In this document: positions 35,280 to 43,909 of the stretch, one piece after another | Layout of the letters: the number at the start of each line of letters is the position of its first letter | How positions within the stretch are numbered: the first letter of the stretch is position 1 | From: an uncultured Salinisphaerales bacterium | Lineage (GTDB): Bacteria > Pseudomonadota > Gammaproteobacteria > Nevskiales > CAJXLF01 | Assembly: GCA_913055805.1 (NCBI GenBank) | Contig: CAJXLF010000006.1 | Location: 65,735-129,734, forward strand | Reading direction: 5' to 3' | Length of the DNA: 64,000 nucleotides | Translations under genes and position numbers: made by a program | Notes under the pieces: generated by a model | The model's input: the letters and a program-made list of their open reading frames with translations, nothing else | The model's database searches: none | What the model was told of the DNA's origin: nothing

Positions 35280-35313
35280 AAAAAGGCCGGAGCCTGCCTG
35301 CAGACTCCGGCCT
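35280..35313 (-). terminator. Terminator between the OmpA-like gene and rlmB
   Basis: On the minus strand AGGCCGGAG and CTCCGGCCT form a 9-bp stem around a 12-base loop followed by TTTTT. Confidence 0.8.
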
Positions 35314-35330
35314 GTAGTAAATATCAGTGA

Positions 35331-36023
35331 TCAGCTGCCCAGGTACGGCGGCGGCGCGTAAGCCTCATGCTCACGCCCTTCAACGATAGGCTTGATCACG
35401 ATATCCACGCGTCGATTGCGGGTGCGGCCTTCCGGCGTATCGTTGCTGGCAATCGGCTCGCGCTCACCGCGACCTTCCAGACGCACACGGGTATTGTCCA
35501 CACTCTGATGAATCAGCTCGGTACCTACAGCATTGGAACGACGCTCGGACAGGGTCTGATTGTACTGATCAGAACCCGTACTATCGGTATGCCCCACGAC
35601 GTGGATAATGGTCTTGTCATAGGATTTCAGAATACTGCCGATCTTCTGATAGGTCGGTAAAGCAGAAGGCTTGATGGCGAACTTGTCGACATCAAAGCTG
35701 ACTTCGCTGGCCAGGCCGATCTTCAGCGCGTCACCCGGCAGCTCCACGATCTGCAGTTCGTTGCGCGCAGCCTCTTCAGCCAGCTGCTTCTGCAACTCGG
35801 CATGCTGCTTGTCCATGTAGTTGCCCACGGCAGCACCGGCAATAGCGCCAACTACGGCACCTACATACTTGCCCTTGCCGTCATCGGCCTGGTGTCCCAC
35901 CACGCCGCCCACCACGGCGCCGATAGCTGCGCCAATCTTGCTGCGTTTGTTGGGATCATCCGTTGCACAGCCTGCAGTCGCCAGGATCACGGCTGCACAC
36001 GTAATGGCTATCACACGTTTCAT
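35331..36023 (-). CDS. OmpA-family outer-membrane lipoprotein (YiaD-like)
   Basis: This 230-residue protein has a lipobox ending at Cys19 (LATAGC), a glycine-zipper pair (IGAAIGAVVGGVVGHQ and VGAVVGAIAGAAVGNY) and a C-terminal OmpA domain with IIHVVGHTDSTGSDQYNQTL and the peptidoglycan-binding NRRVDIVI. It probably links outer membrane and cell wall. It is coupled to rnr: its ATG shares one base with the rnr stop (TGATG). Confidence 0.93.
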   Translation of the reverse strand: MKRVIAITCAAVILATAGCATDDPNKRSKIGAAIGAVVGGVVGHQADDGKGKYVGAVVGAIAGAAVGNYMDKQHAELQKQLAEEAARNELQIVELPGDALKIGLASEVSFDVDKFAIKPSALPTYQKIGSILKSYDKTIIHVVGHTDSTGSDQYNQTLSERRSNAVGTELIHQSVDNTRVRLEGRGEREPIASNDTPEGRTRNRRVDIVIKPIVEGREHEAYAPPPYLGS

Positions 36024-38359
36024 CAGTTTCTCCTCTTGCCCCTTGAGGCCTTACCCGTACTTGATCGTTTCTTACCGGAATTGCGGCGCTTGCCGTTAGT
36101 CGCCTTTGACCGCCTGGGTCCCGACTTGTTCATTCGCGCTTTTTGATCCGGCCGACGCGCCTGCCCGGCAACGGACACCAGCTCGAAATCAATCTTGCGC
36201 TCGTCCAGATCCACTCGGACCACTTTTACGCGCAAACGGTCCGCCACATGATACTCGACTCCGCTGCGTTCGCCACGCAGGCAATGGCTGCGCGGATCAT
36301 GCTGGTAATAATCGCCCGGCAGGCTGCTGACATGCACCAGCCCTTCAACGAATACCTCGTCCAGCTCCACGAACAGCCCAAACGGCACAGCCGAGGCAAT
36401 CATGCCCTCGAATTCCTCGCCTACCCGATCCTGCATGTATTCGCACTTGAGCCAGTCAACCGCATCGCGAGTAGCGTCATCGGCACGCCGTTCGGTCATC
36501 GAGCAATGGGCACCCAGTTGCTGCATGTCGCTATGGCTATAGCTGAAGTGTTTTGCACTACCGCCGTCCAGCACGTGCTTTATCGCGCGATGCACCAACA
36601 GATCCGGATAACGGCGAATCGGCGACGTGAAATGTGCATAGCAATCCAGCGCCAGACCAAAATGTCCGGCTTCGTCATCAGCCGCCGGCGCATAGACCGC
36701 CTGCATCAGCGAACGCAGCAACACCATCTGGATCAGTCGCGCATCAGGGCGTTCGCTCACCGCGTCCAGCACCTTGGCGTAATGGCGCGCCTCCGGTGTC
36801 TCGCCGCCGCCCAGGCTCAGACCGTTCTCGGCCAGAAAGGCTCGCAGTTCCTCGACCTTGTCGGCTGCCGGTGTTTCATGCAGCCGGTAAAGCTGCGGCA
36901 TCTTGTGTTTGCGCAGAAATTTGGCCGCCTGCACATTCGCCGCAATCATGCACTCCTCGATCATCTTGTGCGCATCGTTGCGCACCACCGGCACGATCTT
37001 CTCGATCTTGCGATCCGCGCCGAAAATGATGCGCGTCTCCATGGTTTCAAAATCAATGGCGCCACGGTTGCGTCGCGCCTTGGCAAACGCCTTGTAAAGC
37101 GCGTGCAGGTCTTTCAGATGCGGCAATAAATGCTCGATGCCTTCCTGCTTCGCCACCTGCGGGTTTTCCAGCGCCTCGGCCACCAGGTCGTAAGTCAGGC
37201 GCGCATGCGAACGCATCAATGCCTGATAGAACTTCGATCCCGTTACCTTGCCGCCGGTATCCACACGCATTTCGCAGACCATGCACAGGCGGTTGACCTT
37301 GGGATTCAGTGAACACAGGCCGTTGGAGAGTTCCTCGGGCAGCATGGGAATCACACGCTCGGGGAAATACACGGAGTTGCCTCGTTTATGGCCCTCCTGA
37401 TCCAGCGCACTGCCTACCGGCACATAACTGGACACATCGGCAATCGCCACCCACAGGCGCCAGCCATTGCCGGCCGGCTCACAGAACACGGCATCGTCAA
37501 AATCGCGCGCATCGGCGCCATCAATGGTCACCAGCGGCAGCTTGCGCAAATCCCTGCGCCCCTCGGCTGCGCTGTCCGGCACCTCGCGGCCCAGTCTGGA
37601 CGCCTCTTCCATCACTGCTTCCGGCCACTCAAACGGCAGCCCGTGAGCACGAATGGCAACATCGATTTCCATACCCGGCGCCATATGCTCACCCAGCACT
37701 TCCACCACCTTGCCAATCGGCGGATTGCGCTTGCTGGGCTGCTCAACGATGGCAACGGTAACAATCTGCCCGGCCTGAGCTTCACCACGGTATTCCGGCG
37801 GCACCAGAATATCCTGGCTGATGCGCGCATTGTCCGGAATCACGAAGGTAATACCGCGTTCGTGCACGAAGCGCCCGACCATGCTTTCGTTGCGCCGCTC
37901 CAGCACATCCACCAGGGAACCTTCTTCGCGTCCGCGGTGATCCACACCACTGATACGCACCAGCGCGCGGTCGCCATGCAGCAGACTGCGCATCTGGCGT
38001 GGCGGCAGGAACAGATCATCGCCCCCGTCATCGCGCTTGAGAAAGCCAAAGCCATCGCGATGGCCGATCACCGTACCGGCAATCAGGCTCATTTCACTGA
38101 CCGGGCCATAAGCGCCCTTGCGGTTCTGCACCAGCTGCCCGTCGCGCAGCATGGCTTCAAGGCGGCGGCTGAAAGCCACCTGATCCTGCTCTGCAGCAAG
38201 ATTAAAGCCCTTGAGTAACTGCTTGTAGCCGAGAGGACCGCCCTGCTCTCTCAGGTACTCCAGAATAAGTGTACGGCTGGGCACCGGGCGGTCATATTTA
38301 CGCGCTTCACGCTCAGCTTCGGGGTCTCGATCCTGCCATTGTGTTGTTTTTTTGCTCAC
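36023..38359 (-). CDS. rnr: Ribonuclease R
   Basis: This roughly 778-residue 3'-5' exoribonuclease degrades structured RNA. It has N-terminal helix-turn-helix and cold-shock domains (GTVIGHRDGFGFLKRDDGG), the RNB catalytic domain with DGADARDFDDAV, an S1 domain near the end (GLFVELDEVFVEGLVHVSSL) and a Lys/Arg-rich tail. I prefer GTG 38359, which gives MSKKTTQWQDRDPEAERE like other RNase R proteins. An ATG at 38395 would overlap the tRNA-Leu promoter. It is followed by the OmpA-like gene in the same operon. Confidence 0.95.
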   Translation of the reverse strand: MSKKTTQWQDRDPEAEREARKYDRPVPSRTLILEYLREQGGPLGYKQLLKGFNLAAEQDQVAFSRRLEAMLRDGQLVQNRKGAYGPVSEMSLIAGTVIGHRDGFGFLKRDDGGDDLFLPPRQMRSLLHGDRALVRISGVDHRGREEGSLVDVLERRNESMVGRFVHERGITFVIPDNARISQDILVPPEYRGEAQAGQIVTVAIVEQPSKRNPPIGKVVEVLGEHMAPGMEIDVAIRAHGLPFEWPEAVMEEASRLGREVPDSAAEGRRDLRKLPLVTIDGADARDFDDAVFCEPAGNGWRLWVAIADVSSYVPVGSALDQEGHKRGNSVYFPERVIPMLPEELSNGLCSLNPKVNRLCMVCEMRVDTGGKVTGSKFYQALMRSHARLTYDLVAEALENPQVAKQEGIEHLLPHLKDLHALYKAFAKARRNRGAIDFETMETRIIFGADRKIEKIVPVVRNDAHKMIEECMIAANVQAAKFLRKHKMPQLYRLHETPAADKVEELRAFLAENGLSLGGGETPEARHYAKVLDAVSERPDARLIQMVLLRSLMQAVYAPAADDEAGHFGLALDCYAHFTSPIRRYPDLLVHRAIKHVLDGGSAKHFSYSHSDMQQLGAHCSMTERRADDATRDAVDWLKCEYMQDRVGEEFEGMIASAVPFGLFVELDEVFVEGLVHVSSLPGDYYQHDPRSHCLRGERSGVEYHVADRLRVKVVRVDLDERKIDFELVSVAGQARRPDQKARMNKSGPRRSKATNGKRRNSGKKRSSTGKASRGKRRN

Positions 38360-38388
38360 TAATTTCTCTTTAAAACACGGTTCAGGCA

Positions 38389-38417
38389 TTGACAATACAC
38401 GAGTCTGGCACTAACTT
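38389..38417 (+). promoter_or_regulatory. Promoter of tRNA-Leu
   Basis: TTGACA (38389-38394), 17 bases, then TAACTT (38412-38417), about 38 bases before the tRNA 5' end. Confidence 0.65.
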
Positions 38418-38454
38418 GTGCGCCCTCTCAACATTGAGAGCGCATAGTGCATAT

Positions 38455-38541
38455 GCCCAGGTGGCGGAATTGGTAGACGCGCCAGCTTCAGGTGCTGGTT
38501 ATCGAAAGGTAGTGGAGGTTCAAGTCCTCTCCTGGGCACCA
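38455..38541 (+). tRNA. tRNA-Leu(CAG)
   Basis: An 87-base class II tRNA with a long variable arm (TATCGAAAGGTA), anticodon stem CCAGC/GCTGG around loop TTCAGGT with anticodon CAG, T-arm GGAGG-TTCAAGT-CCTCT and an encoded CCA. It reads CUG, the usual major leucine codon in GC-rich genomes. It is a separate unit from the tRNA operon that follows. Confidence 0.96.
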
Positions 38542-38720
38542 TCTTCTAGACACTCCGCACGAACGAATCCATCCCGCACAGGGCAACCCTGCGTAGAGTG
38601 CTGCCAGCAGCAGCATGCTGAGTAATCGCCGTGACTCGTTGTTTGTACTCAATATTGAGCTGACAGGAGGTCATTGCAATGATGGGACTGCATAGCAGGA
38701 TTTTCGCCCCCCCTTTTTCA

Positions 38721-38749
38721 TTGACCGCCAGTCGCCCCCCGCGTATTAT
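38721..38749 (+). promoter_or_regulatory. Stable-RNA promoter of the tRNA-Pro/Arg/His/Lys operon
   Basis: TTGACC (38721-38726), exactly 17 bases, then TATTAT (38744-38749), followed by a GC-rich discriminator (TCGCGGCC). GC-rich discriminators are a feature of stringently controlled stable-RNA promoters. It lies 44 bases before tRNA-Pro. Confidence 0.75.
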
Positions 38750-38792
38750 TCGCGGCCTTGCGCAGGGCGTTGTCTGGCGTGAAGACCATTGT

Positions 38793-38869
<77 letters not shown>

Positions 38870-38884
38870 GCTTGCGACTTATGA

Positions 38885-38961
38885 GCGCCTGTAGCTCAGC
38901 TGGATAGAGCATCGGCCTTCTAAGCCGGCGGTCGCAGGTTCGAGTCCTGCCAGGCGCGCCA
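38885..38961 (+). tRNA. tRNA-Arg(TCT)
   Basis: 77 bases. Acceptor GCGCCTG/CAGGCGC, anticodon loop CTTCTAA with anticodon TCT, T-loop TTCGAGT and an encoded CCA. It lies 15 bases after tRNA-Pro. Confidence 0.97.
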
Positions 38962-39000
38962 TATTCGCGTAAAGAAATAAATGCTGACTCAGTTTCAGTG

Positions 39001-39076
39001 GTGGGCGTAGCTCAGTTGGTAGAGCCCCGGGTTGTGATCCCGGTGGTCGTGGGTTCGAGTCCCATCGTCCACCCCA
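39001..39076 (+). tRNA. tRNA-His(GTG)
   Basis: Anticodon loop TTGTGAT with anticodon GTG, T-loop TTCGAGT and an encoded CCA. Base 39000 is G and pairs with the discriminator C, giving the extra 5' G(-1) required by histidyl-tRNA synthetase. Confidence 0.97.
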
Positions 39077-39108
39077 TATAGATTCGTTGCTAAAATGCAA
39101 CGGGTTTT

Positions 39109-39306
39109 TTGGTACATGGAAGTACCAACGCGAAGCGAAGGCTTTGGAAAACCACGCTTTTCCGAAGCCGTACCGGCGCGAGGCAGGAGCCGAATCGCCG
39201 GAAGAACTTGGTACATGGAAGTACCAACGCGAAGCGGAGGCTTTGGAAAACCACGTTTTTCCGAAGCCGTACCGGCGCGAGGCAGGAGCCGAGTCGCCGG
39301 AAGAAC
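39109..39306 (+). repeat. Two 99-bp tandem repeats inside the tRNA operon
   Basis: Copy 1 (39109-39207) and copy 2 (39208-39306) differ at only three positions. Each contains the hairpins TTGGTAC/GTACCAA and GGCTTTGGAAAA/TTTTCCGAAGCC, and a third possible stem CGGCG/CGCCG. The second copy ends three bases before tRNA-Lys. All three forward frames are open because 99 is a multiple of three, but the hairpins argue for RNA structure. Both copies should be transcribed as tRNA precursor spacer. Confidence 0.9.
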
Positions 39307-39309
39307 AAG

Positions 39310-39384
39310 GGGCTGCTAGCTCAGTGGTAGAGCAGGTGACTCTTAATCACTCGGTCCGGGGTTCGAATCCCTGGCAGCCCACCA
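39310..39384 (+). tRNA. tRNA-Lys(CTT)
   Basis: 75 bases. Acceptor GGGCTGC/GCAGCCC, anticodon loop CTCTTAA with anticodon CTT, T-loop TTCGAAT and an encoded CCA. Last gene of the operon. The last 22 bases of the gene are repeated downstream. Confidence 0.95.
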
Positions 39385-39390
39385 AACCAC

Positions 39391-39423
39391 AGCCTGCCTG
39401 TCTCCGATGGGCAGGCTTTTTTT
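39391..39423 (+). terminator. Terminator of the tRNA operon, first copy
   Basis: AGCCTGCC and GGCAGGCT form the stem, followed by seven T residues. It begins six bases after tRNA-Lys. Confidence 0.85.
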
Positions 39424-39555
39424 ATGCTTGGCGCCTCACCCCGGACAAGCCCGGGGTTGATGACGGCCATCCATGGCCGTCACCCTGCGGGCGCCTGCGG
39501 CGTCCCGTTCTGTTCCCGACAGAACGGTCGAATCCCTGGCAGCCCACCAAACCAC

Positions 39556-39588
39556 AGCCTGCCTGTCTCCGATGGGCAGGCTTTTTTT
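39556..39588 (+). terminator. Terminator of the tRNA operon, second copy
   Basis: Identical to the first copy, within the downstream 73-bp repeat. It would catch transcripts that pass the first terminator. Confidence 0.85.
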
Positions 39589-39685
39589 ATGCTTGGCGCC
39601 GCGCTTTTCGGGCGGAGTTTTTTGTTTCCGTGGCCGACATGCGAAAATGCGCGCTTTCCGTCAGCCAGCAAGCGAGTAGTGTTTC

Positions 39686-40552
39686 ATGAGCGCGAAGATT
39701 ATCGATGGCAAGGCCGTTGCCGCCAGTATCCGCAGTGACATCAAGCAGGCCATCGATGCGCGCAAAGCAGAGGGGCTGCGGGCACCCGGACTGGCGGTGA
39801 TTCTGGTGGGCAACGACCCTGCGTCGCAGGTCTATGTGAATCACAAGCGCAAGGCCTGCGAGGAAGTGGGCATTATCTCCACGGTTCTGACACCCGAGGC
39901 AGATATCGAGCAACATGAACTCCTGGAACTGGTGGACCGCTTCAACGCCGATCCCGACGTGGATGGAATCCTGGTTCAACTGCCGCTGCCGGAGCACATC
40001 AACGAAAGCACGGTGACCGAGCGTATTCGGCCCGACAAGGATGTGGACGGCTTTCACCCCTACAACATCGGCCGTCTGGCGCAAAAACGCCCCGAACTGC
40101 GGCCCTGCACGCCCTACGGCGTGATGAAGCTGCTGGAAAGCACCGGCATTACCACCCGCGGCGCGCGTGCCGTGATCGTCGGCGCCTCCAATATTGTTGG
40201 CCGCCCGATGGCGCTGGAACTGCTCTACGCTGATGCCACCATTACGGTGTGCAACAGCAAGACACAGGACCTGCCCGGCGTGATTTCGCAGGCCGATATC
40301 GTGGTTGTGGCTGTGGGTCGCCGCCATTTTGTAAAAGGCGAATGGATCAAACCCGGCGCTGTGGTGATTGATGTAGGCATGCACCGCGGCGAAGACGGCA
40401 AACTCAGTGGCGACGTGGAATTCGAAGCCGCCGCCGAGCGCGCTGGCTGGATTACGCCGGTGCCGGGTGGTGTCGGTCCCATGACGGTTGCCATGCTGAT
40501 GCAGAACACACTGGAAGCCTGCCAGCTACATAACGAGCCGCCGCTGGACTGA
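39686..40552 (+). CDS. folD: Methylenetetrahydrofolate dehydrogenase/cyclohydrolase FolD
   Basis: This 288-residue bifunctional enzyme interconverts 5,10-methylene- and 10-formyl-tetrahydrofolate using NADP. Visible motifs are [20 protein letters not shown] (with the catalytic Lys), [23 protein letters not shown], the Rossmann stretch [18 protein letters not shown] and [15 protein letters not shown]. It is monocistronic just after the tRNA operon. It matches glyA elsewhere in the window in one-carbon metabolism. Confidence 0.97.
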   Translation: MSAKIIDGKAVAASIRSDIKQAIDARKAEGLRAPGLAVILVGNDPASQVYVNHKRKACEEVGIISTVLTPEADIEQHELLELVDRFNADPDVDGILVQLPLPEHINESTVTERIRPDKDVDGFHPYNIGRLAQKRPELRPCTPYGVMKLLESTGITTRGARAVIVGASNIVGRPMALELLYADATITVCNSKTQDLPGVISQADIVVVAVGRRHFVKGEWIKPGAVVIDVGMHRGEDGKLSGDVEFEAAAERAGWITPVPGGVGPMTVAMLMQNTLEACQLHNEPPLD

Positions 40553-40558
40553 AGAGGA

Positions 40559-40708
40559 CTATCCACAGATTACACAGATGTACACAGATTAATAAAGCCC
40601 GGTCATTCCGGCCAAATGAGTGTAACGAGTGCGCCAGATGTGACAATCTGGATTCCGGAATGACGACTTTCACACTGAATCCGTGAAATCTGTGCAATCT
40701 GTGGATAG
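40559..40708. mobile_element. MITE-like element, copy B
   Basis: The left end at 40559-40590 and the inverted right end at 40678-40708 share CTATCCACAGATT and CACAGAT, and the outer 20 of 21 bases are identical. The left end matches copy A near 15563 over most of 32 bases. Inside, GTCATTCCGG (40602-40611) and CCGGAATGAC (40655-40664) form a second nested inverted repeat. The 150-bp unit has no coding frame and fills most of the gap between folD and the dehalogenase. Confidence 0.6.
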
Positions 40709-40735
40709 TCTTTTGATTTGCGCCTTCGCCTAATT

Positions 40736-41638
40736 CTAATCTCTCTCGAAATGCGCCAGCGCTGCGTCGGCGATTTCTTTGCCCCACTCCTGCACAAAGT
40801 GCCCGCCTTCGGCGATTTCCAGGGGCGGCGGGCAGCCAGGAATCAGCTTGTGCAGGGCCTGCATGGCCGGCGGCCCCAGCACCGGGTCCTTCATGCCGAT
40901 GGCCATGAAGCTCTTGCCTTGCCATTCGTGCTGCCACCAGTCACGCGCCCGGCGTGAAGTTTCCGCGCCCGGCGCGTCCGGACGGTCCGGCACCAGCTGT
41001 GGAAAACGCCGCACACCGGCCTTGTAACGCCCATCGGGAAACGGCGCATCGTAGGCCGCCGCCTCAGCATCCGTCATTTTCGACGTTGAACGCTTGAACA
41101 ACGGGCCTACCGGCAGGTCATGCGTGGAGCCGCAATAGGCGCGCCAGTCCTCGAAACCCTTGCCCAGCGGCCGGTCACCGGTGCCCAGTGCGGTATTCAT
41201 CACGATCAGACGGGAGAAACGGCCCGGCATATCCATGGGCAAGGTCAGGCCCAGCAAGCCACCCCAGTCCTGGCACACCAGCGTGATATTGCGCAGATCC
41301 AGGCGCTCGATGAAGCGCACCAACATGTTGCGGTGGAAGTCCCAGGTATAGACGGCGTCGTCCTCGGGCTTGTCGGAGCGACCGAAGCCGAACAGATCCG
41401 GCGCCACCGCGCGGCCACCTGCGGCGGCAAACACCGGAATCATGAAGCGATAGAGATAACACCAGCTGGGCTCGCCATGCAGGCACAGAAAGGTCTCCGA
41501 CGCACCGGACGGCCCTTCGTCAAGGTAATGCAAGCGCAGGCCCTCGTAGCCCGGCAAGTCCTCGATGTAATTGGGTCGGAAAGCGTAATCCGGCAGATTG
41601 TCGAAACGCTCGTCGGGGGTTCGAAGGATCTCTGCCAT
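40736..41638 (-). CDS. Haloalkane dehalogenase, HLD-I (DhlA-like) type
   Basis: This 300-residue alpha/beta hydrolase has HGEPSW at residues 54-59 (oxyanion hole), nucleophile Asp124 with halide-stabilising Trp125 in VCQDWGG, Trp165 in the cap, a catalytic acid candidate Asp251 in GMKDPVLGP and His280 in GGHFVQEWG. Asp124-Trp125 has the same numbering as the Xanthobacter enzyme DhlA. Such enzymes hydrolyse carbon-halogen bonds to alcohols. ATG 41638 has AGGAG upstream. It is downstream of cysS on the same strand but probably separate (63-base gap). An epoxide hydrolase is less likely because the Trp is adjacent to the nucleophile. Confidence 0.88.
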   Translation of the reverse strand: MAEILRTPDERFDNLPDYAFRPNYIEDLPGYEGLRLHYLDEGPSGASETFLCLHGEPSWCYLYRFMIPVFAAAGGRAVAPDLFGFGRSDKPEDDAVYTWDFHRNMLVRFIERLDLRNITLVCQDWGGLLGLTLPMDMPGRFSRLIVMNTALGTGDRPLGKGFEDWRAYCGSTHDLPVGPLFKRSTSKMTDAEAAAYDAPFPDGRYKAGVRRFPQLVPDRPDAPGAETSRRARDWWQHEWQGKSFMAIGMKDPVLGPPAMQALHKLIPGCPPPLEIAEGGHFVQEWGKEIADAALAHFERD

Positions 41639-41701
41639 GCCCTGGCTCCTGCTCTGGATGTTTATTTGTATCGCAGAGCATGGCACAGCTTGGCCAGTTA
41701 T

Positions 41702-43081
41702 TTAACTGCGGCTCCAGGTAGTGCCCTGCGGTCCGTCCTCCAGACGCACGCCCTGAGCGGCCAGCTCATCGCGGATACGGTCAGCCTCCGCGTAATCCTT
41801 GGCGGCCCTGGCTTGCAGACGCCGCGCGATCAAAGCCTCGATCTCCTCAGCGCCGGGACCATCCGCGACCTCGGACTTGAAGAAGTTTTCCGGGTCCTGT
41901 TGCAACAGGCCCAACTCAGCTCCCAGACCCTTGAGAACGGCGGCCAGCTCGCCGGCCCGCATGACATCCACTTCCCGATGACGATTGATTTCGCGGGCCA
42001 GGTCAAACAATACGGCTATGGCTTCAGGCGTGTTGAAGTCATCTTGCATTGCCGCATGAAAACGCTGGTGGTACTCCGAAGCCTCGTCCGCCACGCCGGG
42101 CTCTACACCGCGCAATGCGGTATAGAGTCGTTCAAGCGCGGCTGAAGCGTGCCCCATCTGCTCCTGACTGTAAGCCAACGGGCTGCGGTAATGACTGTTA
42201 AGAATGAAAAAACGCACGATCTCGGCGCGATACTCGGCCAGCACGTCGCGGATGGTGAAGAAATTGCCCAGGGACTTGGACATCTTCTCGTCGTTGATCT
42301 GCACGAAGCCGTTATGCATCCACAGGTTGGCGAATGTCTCGCCGGTGGCGGCTTCGCTCTGTGCAATTTCGTTTTCGTGATGCGGGAACTTCAGGTCCAT
42401 GCCACCGCCATGGATATCGAAGTGATTACCCAGGCAGCAGGTGGACATAGCCGAACACTCGATGTGCCAACCGGGACGGCCCGCACCCCAGGGGGATTCC
42501 CAACTCGGCTCCCCCGGTTTGGCCGCTTTCCACAGCACGAAGTCCAGCGCATCCTGCTTGGCCTCGTCGACCGCCACACGGGCGCCGACCCGCAACTGTT
42601 CCGGATTCTTGCCGGACAGCTTGCCGTAACCCTCGAACCGGCTCACATCGTAGTAAACGTCACCATTATCCGCCGCATAGGCATAACCCTTGTCGATCAA
42701 GGCCTGCACCATGGTAATAATGTCATCCATATGTACCGTGGCGCGCGGCTCCTGATCGGGCGGCAGCAACCCAAGCGCCTGCGTATCTTCATTCATGTGC
42801 CCAATGAAGCGCTCGGTCAGCTCACGATAGTCCACACCCTCTTCATTCGCGCGTTTGATGATTTTGTCATCGATATCAGTGATGTTGCGCACATAGGTCA
42901 CCTCGTAACCGCGCGCGCGCAGGTAACGCGCCACCAGATCGAACACCACCAGGAAACGGGCATGGCCCAGATGGCAATAATCATAAACAGTGATGCCGCA
43001 GACATACATGCGCACCTTGCCGGCTTCAATGGGTTGGAACTCTTCCTTTTTGCCGCTGAGGCTGTTGTGAATCTTCAGCAT
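41702..43081 (-). CDS. cysS: Cysteinyl-tRNA synthetase
   Basis: This 459-residue class I synthetase has the signature HLGHAR (in [14 protein letters not shown]) and KMSKSLGN, plus the zinc-binding Cys and His near [11 protein letters not shown] 43081 gives MLKIHNS as in the family; an ATG three codons earlier is possible. It reads toward the dehalogenase. Confidence 0.97.
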   Translation of the reverse strand: MLKIHNSLSGKKEEFQPIEAGKVRMYVCGITVYDYCHLGHARFLVVFDLVARYLRARGYEVTYVRNITDIDDKIIKRANEEGVDYRELTERFIGHMNEDTQALGLLPPDQEPRATVHMDDIITMVQALIDKGYAYAADNGDVYYDVSRFEGYGKLSGKNPEQLRVGARVAVDEAKQDALDFVLWKAAKPGEPSWESPWGAGRPGWHIECSAMSTCCLGNHFDIHGGGMDLKFPHHENEIAQSEAATGETFANLWMHNGFVQINDEKMSKSLGNFFTIRDVLAEYRAEIVRFFILNSHYRSPLAYSQEQMGHASAALERLYTALRGVEPGVADEASEYHQRFHAAMQDDFNTPEAIAVLFDLAREINRHREVDVMRAGELAAVLKGLGAELGLLQQDPENFFKSEVADGPGAEEIEALIARRLQARAAKDYAEADRIRDELAAQGVRLEDGPQGTTWSRS

Positions 43082-43150
43082 GTTTCTCAATTAAAGTGGG
43101 TTCTGGCGCCGTCTGCGAAGCGCGTATTGTGCCTGAAACAGAGACCGCAA

Positions 43151-43909
43151 TCACAGCAGAAGGCTTGCACCCACGGCCAGCGTAATGACCTCGTAGCTGC
43201 GCTTGACCAGGCGGTTGCCCTTGACGATGGCCAGATGCGCACCGGTATAACCACCCAGCAAACTGCCCAGAATCAGGGCCGGCAGCCAGGACCATTGAAT
43301 GGCATGCAGCCAACCCAGCGTCAGTGCGCCTGAAGCGTTCCAGAACAGACCGACCAGGATCAGGGTGTAGGTCACGGCCTGCCGGTAATCAAGACCGAAC
43401 CAGCGCACCAGCAACATGGTGACGAATAGCCCGGTACCCGACGTGAGGGAGCCATTGAGCACTCCCACGGCAAACAATCCAAGACCGCCTAACAGATAAC
43501 CCTGACGATGCCGGTTACGCTGCTCGGCCTGCTGCCCCAGTCCAGGTGAAAGAATGGAATAGACACCCAGACCCATGGTCAACAGCCCGAGGGCTATTTC
43601 ACCCACGCGTGGCGGAATCTCCAGCACCAGCACTGCGCCAAGCACCACACCAGGCAATCCACAGATCAGAATGTAGCTGGCGAAACGCCAGTTCAGTGCG
43701 CCTTCGCGAGCGTGCCGCAGGGTGGCCCCCACGCCCAGCGCCACAGAGGCCACCTTGTGCGTCGCCAGCGCCAACTGGAACGGCAGGCCCAGAAAAATGA
43801 GTACCGGGAACTGGATGAGGCCGGCCCCGCCACCTGCCAGGGCTGAAAAGGTGTTGGCCGCAAAAGCTATCAGGAACAGCAGCCCCTGCAGCAACAGTTC
43901 CTCGCTCAA
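43151..43909 (-). CDS. TauE/SafE (TSUP) family membrane permease
   Basis: This 252-residue protein has seven or eight hydrophobic helices and the TSUP pattern FLIAFAANTFSALAGGGAGL near the N-terminus, repeated in weaker form as GVLNGSLTSGTGLFVTMLLV. The family exports sulfite, sulfoacetate or related anions, and the substrate here is unknown. It overlaps pgpA by four bases and is the last gene of the glyA-to-pgpA run. Confidence 0.85.
   Translation of the reverse strand: MSEELLLQGLLFLIAFAANTFSALAGGGAGLIQFPVLIFLGLPFQLALATHKVASVALGVGATLRHAREGALNWRFASYILICGLPGVVLGAVLVLEIPPRVGEIALGLLTMGLGVYSILSPGLGQQAEQRNRHRQGYLLGGLGLFAVGVLNGSLTSGTGLFVTMLLVRWFGLDYRQAVTYTLILVGLFWNASGALTLGWLHAIQWSWLPALILGSLLGGYTGAHLAIVKGNRLVKRSYEVITLAVGASLLL

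Larger units (their letters stand above)
39363..39600 (+). repeat. 73-bp direct repeat of tRNA-Lys 3' end plus terminator, flanking a 92-bp hairpin block
   Basis: Positions 39363-39435 and 39528-39600 are identical over 73 bases. The repeat starts inside the T-loop of tRNA-Lys, includes the CCA end and the whole terminator, and stops at GCTTGGCGCC. The 92 bases between hold CCCCGG/CCGGGG (39439-39456), TGACGGCCAT/ATGGCCGTCA (39461-39482) and CCGTTCTGT/ACAGAACGG (39505-39527). It resembles a duplication through the tRNA end, or a remnant of insertion at it. Confidence 0.92.
39385..39685. other. tRNA-Lys trailer region with duplicated terminator and hairpin block
   Basis: About 300 bases without a gene. 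They contain two copies of the operon terminator, a second copy of the tRNA-Lys 3' end, and 92 bases of hairpins between them. The last 85 bases before folD have no clear promoter that I can support. Confidence 0.7.

Noticed and set aside
39109-39306. CRISPR-like array
   Set aside because: The two units abut with no spacers, and there are no cas genes.
39087-39689. 200-codon open frame through the 99-bp repeats and tRNA-Lys
   Set aside because: It runs through a tRNA gene and two terminators, and it is open only because the repeat length is a multiple of three.
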